This document shows positions 1-5,849 of a stretch of 5,849 bases of DNA, piece by piece (position 1 is the first letter of the stretch; each line of letters opens with the position of its first letter). The DNA is from Acidobacterium sp. (lineage in GTDB: Bacteria; Acidobacteriota; Terriglobia; Terriglobales; Acidobacteriaceae), in NCBI GenBank assembly GCA_003152595.1, contig PMAM01000018.1:1-5849 (forward strand). The letters run 5' to 3'. The notes beneath the pieces are model-generated. The model saw only the letters and a list, made by a program, of their open reading frames with translations, was not told where the DNA came from and did not search any database. The position numbers and the translations under genes were made by a program.

Positions 1-251
1 CCGGGGATGCTGGTGTCGTAAAACCTGACCAGCGTGTAGGCAAAGGTGATGAGCATGAAGAAGCTGATGAACTTGCCCATGTTGAAGCCAGCGCCACCGT
101 GCGCGGAGGCAAGCGACTCCTGCACGCCGAACCACACGAGCATGATGGTGGCAAGCGCGATGCAGATGCGAAGGCCCAATGCGTCGATTGTGGGGGATGC
201 GGTGTTGGTCAGAGCATCGCATCCCTGGGTGATCCAATTCAGCACTCCCAT
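1..251 (-). CDS. trbL: TrbL/VirB6-family inner-membrane T4SS protein, N-terminal fragment
   Basis: The frame opens with ATG at 251 and stays open to the window edge, giving 83 complete codons; the rest lies beyond position 1. Translation begins MGVLNWITQGCDAL. Hydrophobic segments lie at about residues 28-47 (LRICIALATIMLVWFG) and 59-76 (GKFISFFMLITFAYTLV), separated by a glycine-rich loop (AHGGAGFN). TrbL/VirB6 proteins are polytopic inner-membrane components of the translocation channel and usually carry five or more transmembrane helices, so only about the first quarter is visible. The start is supported by a Shine-Dalgarno AGGTG at 256-260, four bases before ATG. The gene follows trbJ by 24 bases, and a trbJ-then-trbL (virB5-then-virB6) order is common in Trb and VirB clusters. 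The family call rests on position, early hydrophobic segments and overall resemblance, without the diagnostic C-terminal part. Another polytopic T4SS membrane protein is possible but less likely. Confidence 0.75.
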   Translation of the reverse strand, partial: MGVLNWITQGCDALTNTASPTIDALGLRICIALATIMLVWFGVQESLASAHGGAGFNMGKFISFFMLITFAYTLVRFYDTSIP

Positions 252-255
252 ATGT

Positions 256-260
256 CACCT
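256..260 (-). promoter_or_regulatory. Ribosome-binding site of trbL
   Basis: AGGTG (within GAGGTGA) lies four bases before the ATG at 251, in the 24-base gap after trbJ. It supports the start of the truncated trbL frame. The same gap shows no hairpin followed by a T-run, so no terminator is called between trbJ and trbL. Confidence 0.65.
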
Positions 261-275
261 CGCACTCGCCGTCGT

Positions 276-1148
276 TCAATAGGTCAACGCTTGCGCGCCG
301 CCGTTGTAGGCCGGCGCGACGTGCGTCTGGTAGGTGTTCGAATAGATCGCGGCGTCCTGGAATCCAGCCTTAAGGCTGTCCTGCTGCTGTTTCTGCGCCA
401 CGATCTGTTGCAGGGCTAGATTGGCGTTGATCTGGTTTGCGTCCTGCATGGTACGCAGTTGCAGAAGTAAAGCCTGGTTGATGCGCTGCAGTTCGGCCAT
501 GACGGTCTGTTGGGTTGGATCCTGGCTTTGTGTGGCGGCTTCGAGGTTGGCGATGTCGGTCTGCCTCGATGTCTGATTCGCCCGGATCGTGCCCAGCACG
601 GCGAGGTTGTTGCTCATTACCGAGTCGCCAAGATCGACCGTCGCTCCCTGAGCCGCAATCTGTTGCTGACCGGAGACGCTGGCGCTGCCGTAACCGGGAA
701 TCATATTGCTGGTATGCGGGACGCCGACCTGTTGGTAGGCGGCGGCCGCGTCATTCCCGGTATTTGCGGAATTCAGCCACCCCATCGAATTGCCGTAGGT
801 GTTCGAGATTTGTTGCAGCATCCTCAGGTCGGTGGTCGGCGACAGAAACCGCGAATAGAGCATCCGCGGCGCAAGGATCATCTCGTGATAGAGGTTGTAT
901 TGCTGCTGGACGGTGTTGTACGTCTGGATGGCCGTGGACGCGATCTTCAGGGTGTTCGTGAAGATCTGCTGGCCGTTCTCGATCTGCTGAGCCTGATTCT
1001 CGAGTGATTTACCTTCATTCTCGATCTGCGTGAAGGCGTGGGCGGACTGGGTCGGATCGTAGACGATACCCGACCCGAACTGGGCATGTGCGACGGTGGC
1101 GGTTACAAGGGAAAACATCGCGGCGAGGGTGAGAACGATACGTTTCAT
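276..1148 (-). CDS. trbJ: TrbJ/VirB5-like exported T4SS protein
   Basis: This 290-residue protein has a clear Sec signal peptide: MKR, then a hydrophobic stretch, with predicted cleavage after AHA at residue 22 (mature start QFGSG). The mature N-terminus has the GxGIVYDPTQ pattern typical of TrbJ-type proteins. Glutamine-, asparagine- and alanine-rich helical stretches follow (about residues 38-95 and 190-260), likely coiled coils. A glycine/serine-rich region lies between them, and the C-terminus is tyrosine-rich. There are no cysteines. In the VirB5/TrbJ family this periplasmic subunit is linked to the pilus tip or surface and to mating-pair contact; here that role is inferred from the family. 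The ATG at 1148 has a strong Shine-Dalgarno (AAGGAGA, 1155-1161) six bases upstream. The gene lies 18 bases after the lipoprotein and 24 before trbL. The sequence is diverged and repetitive in composition, so the TrbJ-versus-VirB5 label is a matter of naming. Confidence 0.85.
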   Translation of the reverse strand: MKRIVLTLAAMFSLVTATVAHAQFGSGIVYDPTQSAHAFTQIENEGKSLENQAQQIENGQQIFTNTLKIASTAIQTYNTVQQQYNLYHEMILAPRMLYSRFLSPTTDLRMLQQISNTYGNSMGWLNSANTGNDAAAAYQQVGVPHTSNMIPGYGSASVSGQQQIAAQGATVDLGDSVMSNNLAVLGTIRANQTSRQTDIANLEAATQSQDPTQQTVMAELQRINQALLLQLRTMQDANQINANLALQQIVAQKQQQDSLKAGFQDAAIYSNTYQTHVAPAYNGGAQALTY

Positions 1149-1154
1149 GGGGAA

Positions 1155-1161
1155 TCTCCTT
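1155..1161 (-). promoter_or_regulatory. Ribosome-binding site of trbJ
   Basis: AAGGAGA lies six bases before the trbJ ATG at 1148, in the 18-base gap after the lipoprotein stop. It is the strongest Shine-Dalgarno in the window, which would suit a subunit needed in many copies; that last point is inference. Confidence 0.75.
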
Positions 1162-1166
1162 GATGA

Positions 1167-1370
1167 TCAGTGTTTATTGCCCTTTTCGATCTTGTTGGCG
1201 TCCTGCTCTCCCATCCGGCAGACCTCGGCCGAAGTATCTGACCGGAGGCACTGCTGGAACCCTCTGCAGACTTCCTCTGAATCCGCCGGATCGCACGCTA
1301 TATGCTTCTTGCATCCGGCCAGAACAAGCAGCGTTGAGAGCAATGCAGCGGTCACAGTGGCTCGGCGCAT
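1167..1370 (-). CDS. Small cysteine-rich lipoprotein, candidate entry-exclusion (TrbK/EexN-like) or VirB7-like
   Basis: This 67-residue protein has a textbook lipoprotein signal: MRR, a hydrophobic core, then the lipobox LAGC with the lipid-carrying Cys at residue 20. Residue +2 is Lys, so there is no Asp retention signal of the E. coli type. The 47-residue mature part carries four more cysteines (26, 35, 41, 51), enough for two disulfides, and ends in a charged tail (NKIEKGNKH). The ATG at 1370 has a GAGGAG Shine-Dalgarno (1376-1381) five bases upstream, and this site begins within the virB10 stop codon, which suggests coupled translation. Small lipoproteins next to trbJ/virB5 in conjugation clusters are often entry-exclusion proteins (RP4 TrbK, EexN family), which block redundant transfer into donor cells. 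VirB7-type lipoproteins that stabilise VirB9 are the main alternative. I cannot assign a family by motif alone. That the gene is real is well supported by lipobox, ribosome-binding site and operon fit; its function is inference. Confidence 0.82.
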   Translation of the reverse strand: MRRATVTAALLSTLLVLAGCKKHIACDPADSEEVCRGFQQCLRSDTSAEVCRMGEQDANKIEKGNKH

Positions 1371-1375
1371 ATCGG

Positions 1376-1382
1376 CTCCTCA
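1376..1382 (-). promoter_or_regulatory. Lipoprotein ribosome-binding site merged with virB10 stop codon
   Basis: The minus strand reads TGAGGAG: TGA ends virB10, and GAGGAG, starting at its second base, is the Shine-Dalgarno for the lipoprotein ATG at 1370, five bases on. Ribosomes finishing virB10 would uncover or reuse this site, which suggests coupled expression of the two proteins. Confidence 0.75.
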
Positions 1383-2741
1383 ATAGGTCTGGGGAATGGT
1401 GTGGTTCTCATACGCGGGCAGCAACATATCCTGCGTGAAATAGACCTTGATGCGGTGGCCTTCGCGGATGGTGATGGTCGGTGGAATCTGCATGAAGCGG
1501 TCGAGGACGGTCGCGGCGGACTGCGACACGCTGGAGGCAACGCCATTGGTGAACGCCTGGGAACCGCTGGTGGTGATGGTGCCGCCTCCCTCCTCGATCT
1601 CACCGGCTCCTGCGATGATGCCGAGCGCGATGGAGGTCCCGAAGATTTGGAGGTAGTGATTGTTGACCTTATCTTTCAGACCCTCCTCGCCGATCTGGTC
1701 GAGGCCGTGGAACTGGTCGAGGTCCACGGAATAGCCATCCGGCATAATCAGCCGGTGGAAAACTACGGCTATACGCCGCTGCTGGCCAAAGCCGGCGGAG
1801 CCGATCTTCCGCGCCTCGCCCAGGACGATCGTTCCCTCGGGGATGAGCACATGCTGGCGGTCGTGCGAGTAGACGGGGTTCGACACCAGCACCTTCACCG
1901 GGCCGGCGGCATCCCCGTCCAGGCGATTCATCAGGATCGTGTCCAGTGCCGTTCCCTCATAAATCACGTAAGGCTGGCCCATAGCTGCGTCGATATTGAC
2001 CTCCGGCTTGTGCTCTGGCGCAGTCTGCTCCGCTGGAGAGGAGGGCGGGTCGCCCGCAGCCCGCGGTCCGATAAGACTGCTGGCGGTGCGGCCAGGCGCG
2101 GCTCCGTAAACACCCGCGCTCCCCGCCCGACCGGCCGTGCCCACATCCTCTGCCGGGATTGCCCGTTGTTGCTGTGCCAGAGAATCGGGCTGGCGCGCGT
2201 AAACGAGGTTCGACGCGAAGCGGGCGTCATGGGCGAGTTCGCGGTCTTTGGCGGCGAGCTGGTGTTCCTCCTGGGCTGCCGGGGAAAGTTGCTGCTGCAT
2301 GGATGCGGACTGTTGCTGTGCGCACGGCTGGCCGGGAACGCAGGGTGCTGGCTGACCCGTTGGGCCGTAGGGACTAGCTGCGGCTTGCTGCGCGGGCGTC
2401 CCAAGTGCGAGCGAGGTGTCTGGCGAGGGCAACGAATTCGCCGCCTGTTGCGCCGCCTTCTGTTGTGCTGCGGCGACCTGGTTTTTGAGATCCTGCACGT
2501 TGTTGTCCGTGCTGTCCTGGAGCATCGGCTGGGGCGGCTGATGAGGATTTGTCCCCTTCTGAGCAGGCGTCTTCCTGCCGGACCCGCTGAAGATCGCCGC
2601 AACGATCACCAGCAATGCCGCGCCGAGATAGAGCAGAGGCTTCAGGTTCTTCCGTAGCACGCCCTTCGGTTCCCGCTCCTGGCGGCGCAACTCGGGTTCG
2701 TCCCGTAACTGGTTCGGAGAGTTGGCAATTGGTTCCGGCAT
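1380..2741 (-). CDS. virB10: VirB10/TrbI-family T4SS core-complex protein
   Basis: The protein has the full VirB10/TrbI layout: a short charged cytoplasmic N-terminus, one transmembrane helix (about residues 34-51, LKPLLYLGAALLVIVAAIF), and a long Pro/Gln/Ala-rich periplasmic linker (about 55-250). The C-terminal TrbI domain (about 256-453) begins QPYVIYEGTALDTIL and contains VLIPEGTIVLGEA. A hydrophobic helical segment (TSIALGIIAGAGEIEEGGG) probably corresponds to the outer-membrane antenna, and the closing strand is IREGHRIKVYFTQDMLLP. VirB10 spans the envelope and couples ATPase energy to opening of the outer channel. The start at 2741 is chosen because GGAGG (2747-2751) lies five bases upstream. 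An ATG four codons earlier, at 2753, directly abuts the virB9 stop but has a weaker, closer AAAGGA site; that start gives 457 residues. Either way length fits the family. The only cysteines are a pair in the linker (CVPGQPC, codons at 2322-2342). The stop (TGA, 1380-1382) overlaps the next gene's Shine-Dalgarno. Confidence 0.93.
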   Translation of the reverse strand: MPEPIANSPNQLRDEPELRRQEREPKGVLRKNLKPLLYLGAALLVIVAAIFSGSGRKTPAQKGTNPHQPPQPMLQDSTDNNVQDLKNQVAAAQQKAAQQAANSLPSPDTSLALGTPAQQAAASPYGPTGQPAPCVPGQPCAQQQSASMQQQLSPAAQEEHQLAAKDRELAHDARFASNLVYARQPDSLAQQQRAIPAEDVGTAGRAGSAGVYGAAPGRTASSLIGPRAAGDPPSSPAEQTAPEHKPEVNIDAAMGQPYVIYEGTALDTILMNRLDGDAAGPVKVLVSNPVYSHDRQHVLIPEGTIVLGEARKIGSAGFGQQRRIAVVFHRLIMPDGYSVDLDQFHGLDQIGEEGLKDKVNNHYLQIFGTSIALGIIAGAGEIEEGGGTITTSGSQAFTNGVASSVSQSAATVLDRFMQIPPTITIREGHRIKVYFTQDMLLPAYENHTIPQTY

Positions 2742-2746
2742 ACTCG

Positions 2747-2751
2747 CCTCC
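2747..2751 (-). promoter_or_regulatory. Shine-Dalgarno GGAGG that decides the virB10 start
   Basis: GGAGG lies five bases before the ATG at 2741, near-ideal strength and spacing. It overlaps the alternative upstream ATG at 2751-2753, so the two starts cannot both be used by ribosomes at once. The upstream ATG has only AAAGGA, three bases away, next to the virB9 stop. This favours the downstream start (protein beginning MPEPIANSP). Confidence 0.65.
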
Positions 2752-2753
2752 AT

Positions 2754-3518
2754 TCATCCTTTGCGCGTGAACTCTAGCCGCTTCTTACCGAGCTTGACAT
2801 AACCCGAATCCATCACTTTCGGGATGATGTAGGTACCGTTGTTCAGTTCGTATGTGATCAGGTTGGGTTTGCCATCACGCATCTCGTACACGCTGAACTT
2901 CTCCGGCGCGTCGGTCTTGATGTAGGTGAACTTGTCGTCGTGATAGATCGCTTCGATGTCGAAAGGCGCCTGATTGGCCGAGAAGCTGTAATCGAATTTG
3001 AGCGACAGCGGATAGGCGCTTTTGTACTCATCCACGGCCTGGGCAATGTGGGCTTCGACCGCGGCGAGTTGCTGCTTCGACTGCTCGAGTTGCGCGGCCG
3101 GCACAAACTGGGGGGGGCCGCTGGCCGCGACGATGGAGGATTGGTCAGCCGGCGCGACAATCACCTTCAGGTCCGGCGTCCCCGATGTACCCGACACGTC
3201 CTGCAGTGTGAAGCTGTAGATGTTGCCCTTGTCGGTGATGAGGTTGAGATTCGAGCTGATGCCCGGCTTCGCGGGATGCACGAAGCAGAAATTACCCACT
3301 ACATCCACGACCCAGAAATCCTTGTCGCCCGTCGCGGCTTCCATGATCTTTTCGGTCGCCGGAACTTCGATGAGCGTCGTGTACTTGAGCTTCGCGTGGA
3401 TCGGTACGATGTCCTGCGAGTGATACTGCACGGTGCGCGCGGAAGCGTCCTGTGCGACAGCCACGCCGGAAGGCAGGGCCAGGGCAATCCCGGCAATGAA
3501 GATCAATAGTGTTTTCAT
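2754..3518 (-). CDS. virB9: VirB9/TrbG-family T4SS core-complex protein
   Basis: This 254-residue protein has a Sec signal peptide (MKTLLIFIAGIALAL, predicted cleavage after AVA at residue 22) and two recognisable VirB9 domains. The N-terminal domain (about 30-125) holds PIHAKLKYTTLIEVP, KDFWVVD and NLNLITDKGNIYSFTL. The C-terminal domain (about 173-254) holds FDIEAIYHDDKFTYIKT, FSVYEMRDGKPNLITYEL and TYIIPKVMDSGYVKLGKKR, all strong family hallmarks. A helical Gln/Ala-rich linker (about 138-168) joins them. VirB9 forms the outer ring of the T4SS core with VirB10 and often a VirB7 lipoprotein. Its only cysteine is residue 78, in the N-terminal domain. The ATG at 3518 overlaps the virB4 stop as ATGA, with Shine-Dalgarno AGGAG (3526-3530) seven bases upstream inside virB4. 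Length is slightly below the usual 270-300 residues, but both domains are complete. Confidence 0.94.
   Translation of the reverse strand: MKTLLIFIAGIALALPSGVAVAQDASARTVQYHSQDIVPIHAKLKYTTLIEVPATEKIMEAATGDKDFWVVDVVGNFCFVHPAKPGISSNLNLITDKGNIYSFTLQDVSGTSGTPDLKVIVAPADQSSIVAASGPPQFVPAAQLEQSKQQLAAVEAHIAQAVDEYKSAYPLSLKFDYSFSANQAPFDIEAIYHDDKFTYIKTDAPEKFSVYEMRDGKPNLITYELNNGTYIIPKVMDSGYVKLGKKRLEFTRKG
3515..3518 (-). promoter_or_regulatory. ATGA stop-start overlap coupling virB4 and virB9
   Basis: On the minus strand the bases read ATGA: the virB9 start codon overlaps the virB4 TGA stop. Together with the AGGAG at 3526-3530 inside virB4, this is a standard arrangement for translational coupling. The overlap is seen directly; coupling is inferred. 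Confidence 0.85.
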
Positions 3519-5849
3519 ACGGCAGCTCCTGTGGGGTTAGCGGTGACAACGCCAGCCACTGTCCGTGGCCGGAATGGGAATTGCTCTGCGAGGTGGCGCA
3601 ATCCGCCGGGGATGCCATAACGCGCGAAAAACTCACGCTTTCTCAGGTTGTCCCTGGCATTGTTGGTCGCCATCCAGTGCGTAATCGAATCGACGTTCAG
3701 GTGAACTTTCTTCGATGACTGCGCTTTGCGGATGAGCATCTGACCCGGCGGAACCAGTCCGGCGATCAAATCGAGTTCCGTATCGTTCAGGTGGAACGCT
3801 TCGCGGTACAGATCGTGGTCCATTTCGGGGTTGGCGAGGAAGATCTTGGTCGGGCAACTTTCGGAGACGATGTGTAACATGCCCGACTCCTGCAGCTCTT
3901 TGATCGACTGCGTCGCGAGAATCATCGCTGCCTTGTATTTGCGCCAGGTCTTCTGTGCCTGGACCACGTAGTTGCGGATCGCCTCGTTGCGGATGAAAAG
4001 CCACGCTTCATCGAGCAGAAACATCTTGAAGGTGCCGAGCTTCTGTGGATTGCAGATCTCCTGCGAGGCCCGATGAAGCACATAGAACAAGAGCGGCTCC
4101 AGAACTTCGGGTGCATCGCCCCAGCCCGCAAAGTTGAAGGTTTGGAATTCGCTGAACGACAGTGTGTCCTCAGTGTTGTCGAAGAGAAATCCATACTGGC
4201 CCGCACGGGTCCAGCGGTAAAGCCGGTCTTTCAATTCGCCGATGATGTTGGCGAGATTCGAGAGGGTTCGCTGCCCGGCTTCCAGCATGTAAATCCGCTC
4301 GATGGCATCCCACAGTCTGATTTCTTCTTTGAAATCGAGCCGGTATCGCTGTTCGTTGCCCTCAATGAGCACACGGAGGAAGCTGAAGAGGAATTGCTGG
4401 TTCTCCTTGCTCGGCGACAGGGAAAGCGGATTGATCGTGAAGTCGCGCGCTTCGCGGCCGACGTTGAGATACGAACCTCCGAAGATGGTTGTCAGCGACT
4501 CAAAGCTGCCGCCGATGTCGAAGATGAATGTCAGCGGCTCATACTTTTGGGCATTCTGCAGGATGAAGTTGCAGAAGTACGATTTGCCTGAACCGGTCAT
4601 CCCGAGAATGAGCGTGTGCGCCACCTCGCCGCAATGCAGGTTGAGGTAGTACGGCGTGGCATTGTCGGTTTCAAGCACTGCAAGGTATTCGGCGCCCAGA
4701 TACGAATTGACCTTCTCGCCGGGCAGGATCGTAAACAGGAACGATAGGTCCGCGTGGTTCGTGTTCAGCAGATAGAGCTTGCGCAGATTGAAGGCATAAC
4801 CGCCGGGCACGGTGGCGAAGTAGGCGTTGAGCTGGTTGTAGGTCTCGACGAAGAGGCTGCCGTCCGCATTGGTGAAGATGCCCGCGAACTCGCCCACGAG
4901 CTGATCGAGGGCCTGCAAGTCCCTGCCGTACAGCACGATGGTCAGTGAGAAATCCCCCAGCTGCTGCCCGTCGCCCAAAGCGCGAAGGCAATCTCCCAGG
5001 TTCTCGATGTCGGCCTGCTTCGATTCGTCCACCAGCACGTCGCGCGGGTTCGTTTTCGCGGGGTCGTTGCCGAGTTGCGATACGAAGCCGGTTTTCGAGA
5101 CGTTGAAGTGCTTCCGGCGCTTGTTGACCTCTTTGCGCGCTTTTTCCGCGGTGAGCGGCGCCCATTCGGTGACGGCGCAGAAGTTCGCGGGAACCTTCAG
5201 CAGTGCGTCCAGCACCAGCGGCCGGGTCTCGCCGATGGCCTCCTTCATCGTCAGGATCCTGACGAAGTCGTCGCCCACTCGGAGATGATCGCGTTCGGCT
5301 TCGATGTCGGAGTTGACCACCTGGTAGTCGAGAAACTGCGTGCCCTTTGGTTGGCCTGCGATGCGCCAGTCGTCGTAGTTGAGCAGCCGCCGAAAGAAGC
5401 GGAACTGGCCCCGCTGGTTCAAAACGTCGATATGTACGAAGTCGGCGAGCTGACGCACGAACGCCTGCGCGCATTGTTCGAGGCGCGCCAGGTCACGCTC
5501 GATCTGGCTGCGCAGGAGCGTCTTCATGGCGTTGTTGGTGAACTGCGTCTTCAGCTCGTTCACGGCTCCGGCCGGGTCACGGAAAAGCTGAGCCAGAGCT
5601 GCGCTGAGGCCGGTCTTCGACCGTGAGCCTTCGAGGAGAACGCAGTAATAGATTTCGATCTCGTAAAGGCTGTCAGCCCTCTCTTCAAAGAACCGGCGCC
5701 TGTAGTCCACCGACTCCTGCACAAGAGGATTCTGGTAGTTGGCGAACGGGATCTCCGGCCGGTTCGATTTGAAGAGGTATTGGTAGACGTGGAAGCCGGG
5801 GCCGAACGCCTTCAGCGCGGCTTCAAGCCGTTTCACCGCGTATTCCTGC
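3515..5849 (-). CDS. virB4: VirB4/TrbE-family T4SS ATPase, N-terminus outside window
   Basis: VirB4 ATPases power pilus assembly and substrate transfer at the inner membrane. Counting from the GTG at 5836, the nucleotide-binding domain has Walker A GMTGSGKS at residues 412-419 (4580-4603), Walker B MFLLDEAW at 605-612 with Asp609 and Glu610 (4001-4024), and the downstream sensor-like ATQS with Gln643 (3905-3916). All key residues are intact. The N-terminal CagE/TrbE/VirB domain covers roughly the first 350 residues and includes ETRPLVLDALLKVPANFCAV. The frame stays open upstream of 5836 to the window edge (...QEYA), and the protein begins in the middle of the domain (VKRLEAALKAFGPGFHVY). VirB4 proteins normally have some tens of residues before this motif, so the GTG is probably an internal valine and the true start lies outside. 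The C-terminus is complete and ends in a family-typical helical segment plus a short tail. The stop overlaps the virB9 start (ATGA, 3515-3518). Confidence 0.95.
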   Translation of the reverse strand, partial: QEYAVKRLEAALKAFGPGFHVYQYLFKSNRPEIPFANYQNPLVQESVDYRRRFFEERADSLYEIEIYYCVLLEGSRSKTGLSAALAQLFRDPAGAVNELKTQFTNNAMKTLLRSQIERDLARLEQCAQAFVRQLADFVHIDVLNQRGQFRFFRRLLNYDDWRIAGQPKGTQFLDYQVVNSDIEAERDHLRVGDDFVRILTMKEAIGETRPLVLDALLKVPANFCAVTEWAPLTAEKARKEVNKRRKHFNVSKTGFVSQLGNDPAKTNPRDVLVDESKQADIENLGDCLRALGDGQQLGDFSLTIVLYGRDLQALDQLVGEFAGIFTNADGSLFVETYNQLNAYFATVPGGYAFNLRKLYLLNTNHADLSFLFTILPGEKVNSYLGAEYLAVLETDNATPYYLNLHCGEVAHTLILGMTGSGKSYFCNFILQNAQKYEPLTFIFDIGGSFESLTTIFGGSYLNVGREARDFTINPLSLSPSKENQQFLFSFLRVLIEGNEQRYRLDFKEEIRLWDAIERIYMLEAGQRTLSNLANIIGELKDRLYRWTRAGQYGFLFDNTEDTLSFSEFQTFNFAGWGDAPEVLEPLLFYVLHRASQEICNPQKLGTFKMFLLDEAWLFIRNEAIRNYVVQAQKTWRKYKAAMILATQSIKELQESGMLHIVSESCPTKIFLANPEMDHDLYREAFHLNDTELDLIAGLVPPGQMLIRKAQSSKKVHLNVDSITHWMATNNARDNLRKREFFARYGIPGGLRHLAEQFPFRPRTVAGVVTANPTGAAV

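Noticed and set aside
252..275. Possible terminator between trbJ and trbL
   Set aside because: The 24-base gap has no hairpin followed by a T-run and contains only the trbL ribosome-binding site.
1..282. Plus-strand open frame over 46-282 opposite the trbL fragment
   Set aside because: The minus strand encodes a coherent two-helix membrane protein with ribosome-binding site and operon position; the plus-strand product looks like nothing known.
1401..2657. Plus-strand open frame of 418 codons opposite virB10
   Set aside because: It lies wholly antisense to a confident VirB10 gene, has an unnatural Leu/Arg/Gly-rich composition and no recognisable domain; long shadow frames are expected opposite GC-rich genes.
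2940..3509. Plus-strand open frame of 189 codons opposite virB9
   Set aside because: Antisense to a confident VirB9 gene, with no domain or supported start; treated as a shadow.
3292..3636. Possible extra small gene across the virB4-virB9 junction on the minus strand
   Set aside because: It is out of frame with two well-supported overlapping genes and has no signal, domain or ribosome-binding site of its own.
4671..5474. Minus-strand open frame of 267 codons in another frame within virB4
   Set aside because: Arginine-rich frame-shifted reading of virB4, whose own frame is intact with all motifs; not a separate gene or frameshift.

Overview
This window is a compact run of six co-directional minus-strand genes. 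They encode core parts of a conjugation-type type IV secretion system (T4SS, Trb/VirB family). In the direction of transcription (high to low coordinates) the order is: VirB4/TrbE ATPase (N-terminus cut by the window end), VirB9/TrbG, VirB10/TrbI, a 67-residue cysteine-rich lipoprotein, TrbJ/VirB5-like, and the first 83 residues of TrbL/VirB6 (cut by the other window end). I recognise no relaxase, coupling protein, transposase, RNA gene or CRISPR array.

The genes are packed tightly. virB4 and virB9 overlap by ATGA (3515-3518). The virB9 stop abuts the first possible virB10 ATG. The lipoprotein's Shine-Dalgarno begins inside the virB10 stop codon. The largest gap is 24 bases. I see no room for an internal promoter or terminator and no gene-free stretch over 24 bases. 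The set therefore looks like one polycistronic message started upstream of 5849 and continuing beyond position 1.

How the parts fit together: VirB4 is the inner-membrane-associated ATPase. VirB9 and VirB10 form the envelope-spanning core, with VirB10 crossing the inner membrane. TrbJ is an exported VirB5-like subunit, in VirB systems linked to the pilus tip or surface. TrbL/VirB6 is the polytopic inner-membrane platform protein. The lipoprotein may be an entry-exclusion protein (TrbK/EexN-like) or a VirB7-like core lipoprotein; the sequence does not decide.

The gene order follows RP4 trb (E-G-I-J-L) better than Agrobacterium virB (4-5-6-7-8-9-10). However, no VirB8/TrbF gene sits between the ATPase and VirB9, no TrbH is seen, and the lipoprotein precedes trbJ instead of following it. 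The host is a didermic bacterium, judging by the Sec signal peptides, lipobox and VirB9/VirB10 core. The moderately high GC and the general style of the proteins suggest Acidobacteriota or a proteobacterium, but this is a low-confidence inference. The element is probably an integrative conjugative element or plasmid; neither is proven here.

I do not see an obviously new system. The points most worth following are the unassigned lipoprotein, the missing VirB8, and a lone cysteine pair in the VirB10 linker.
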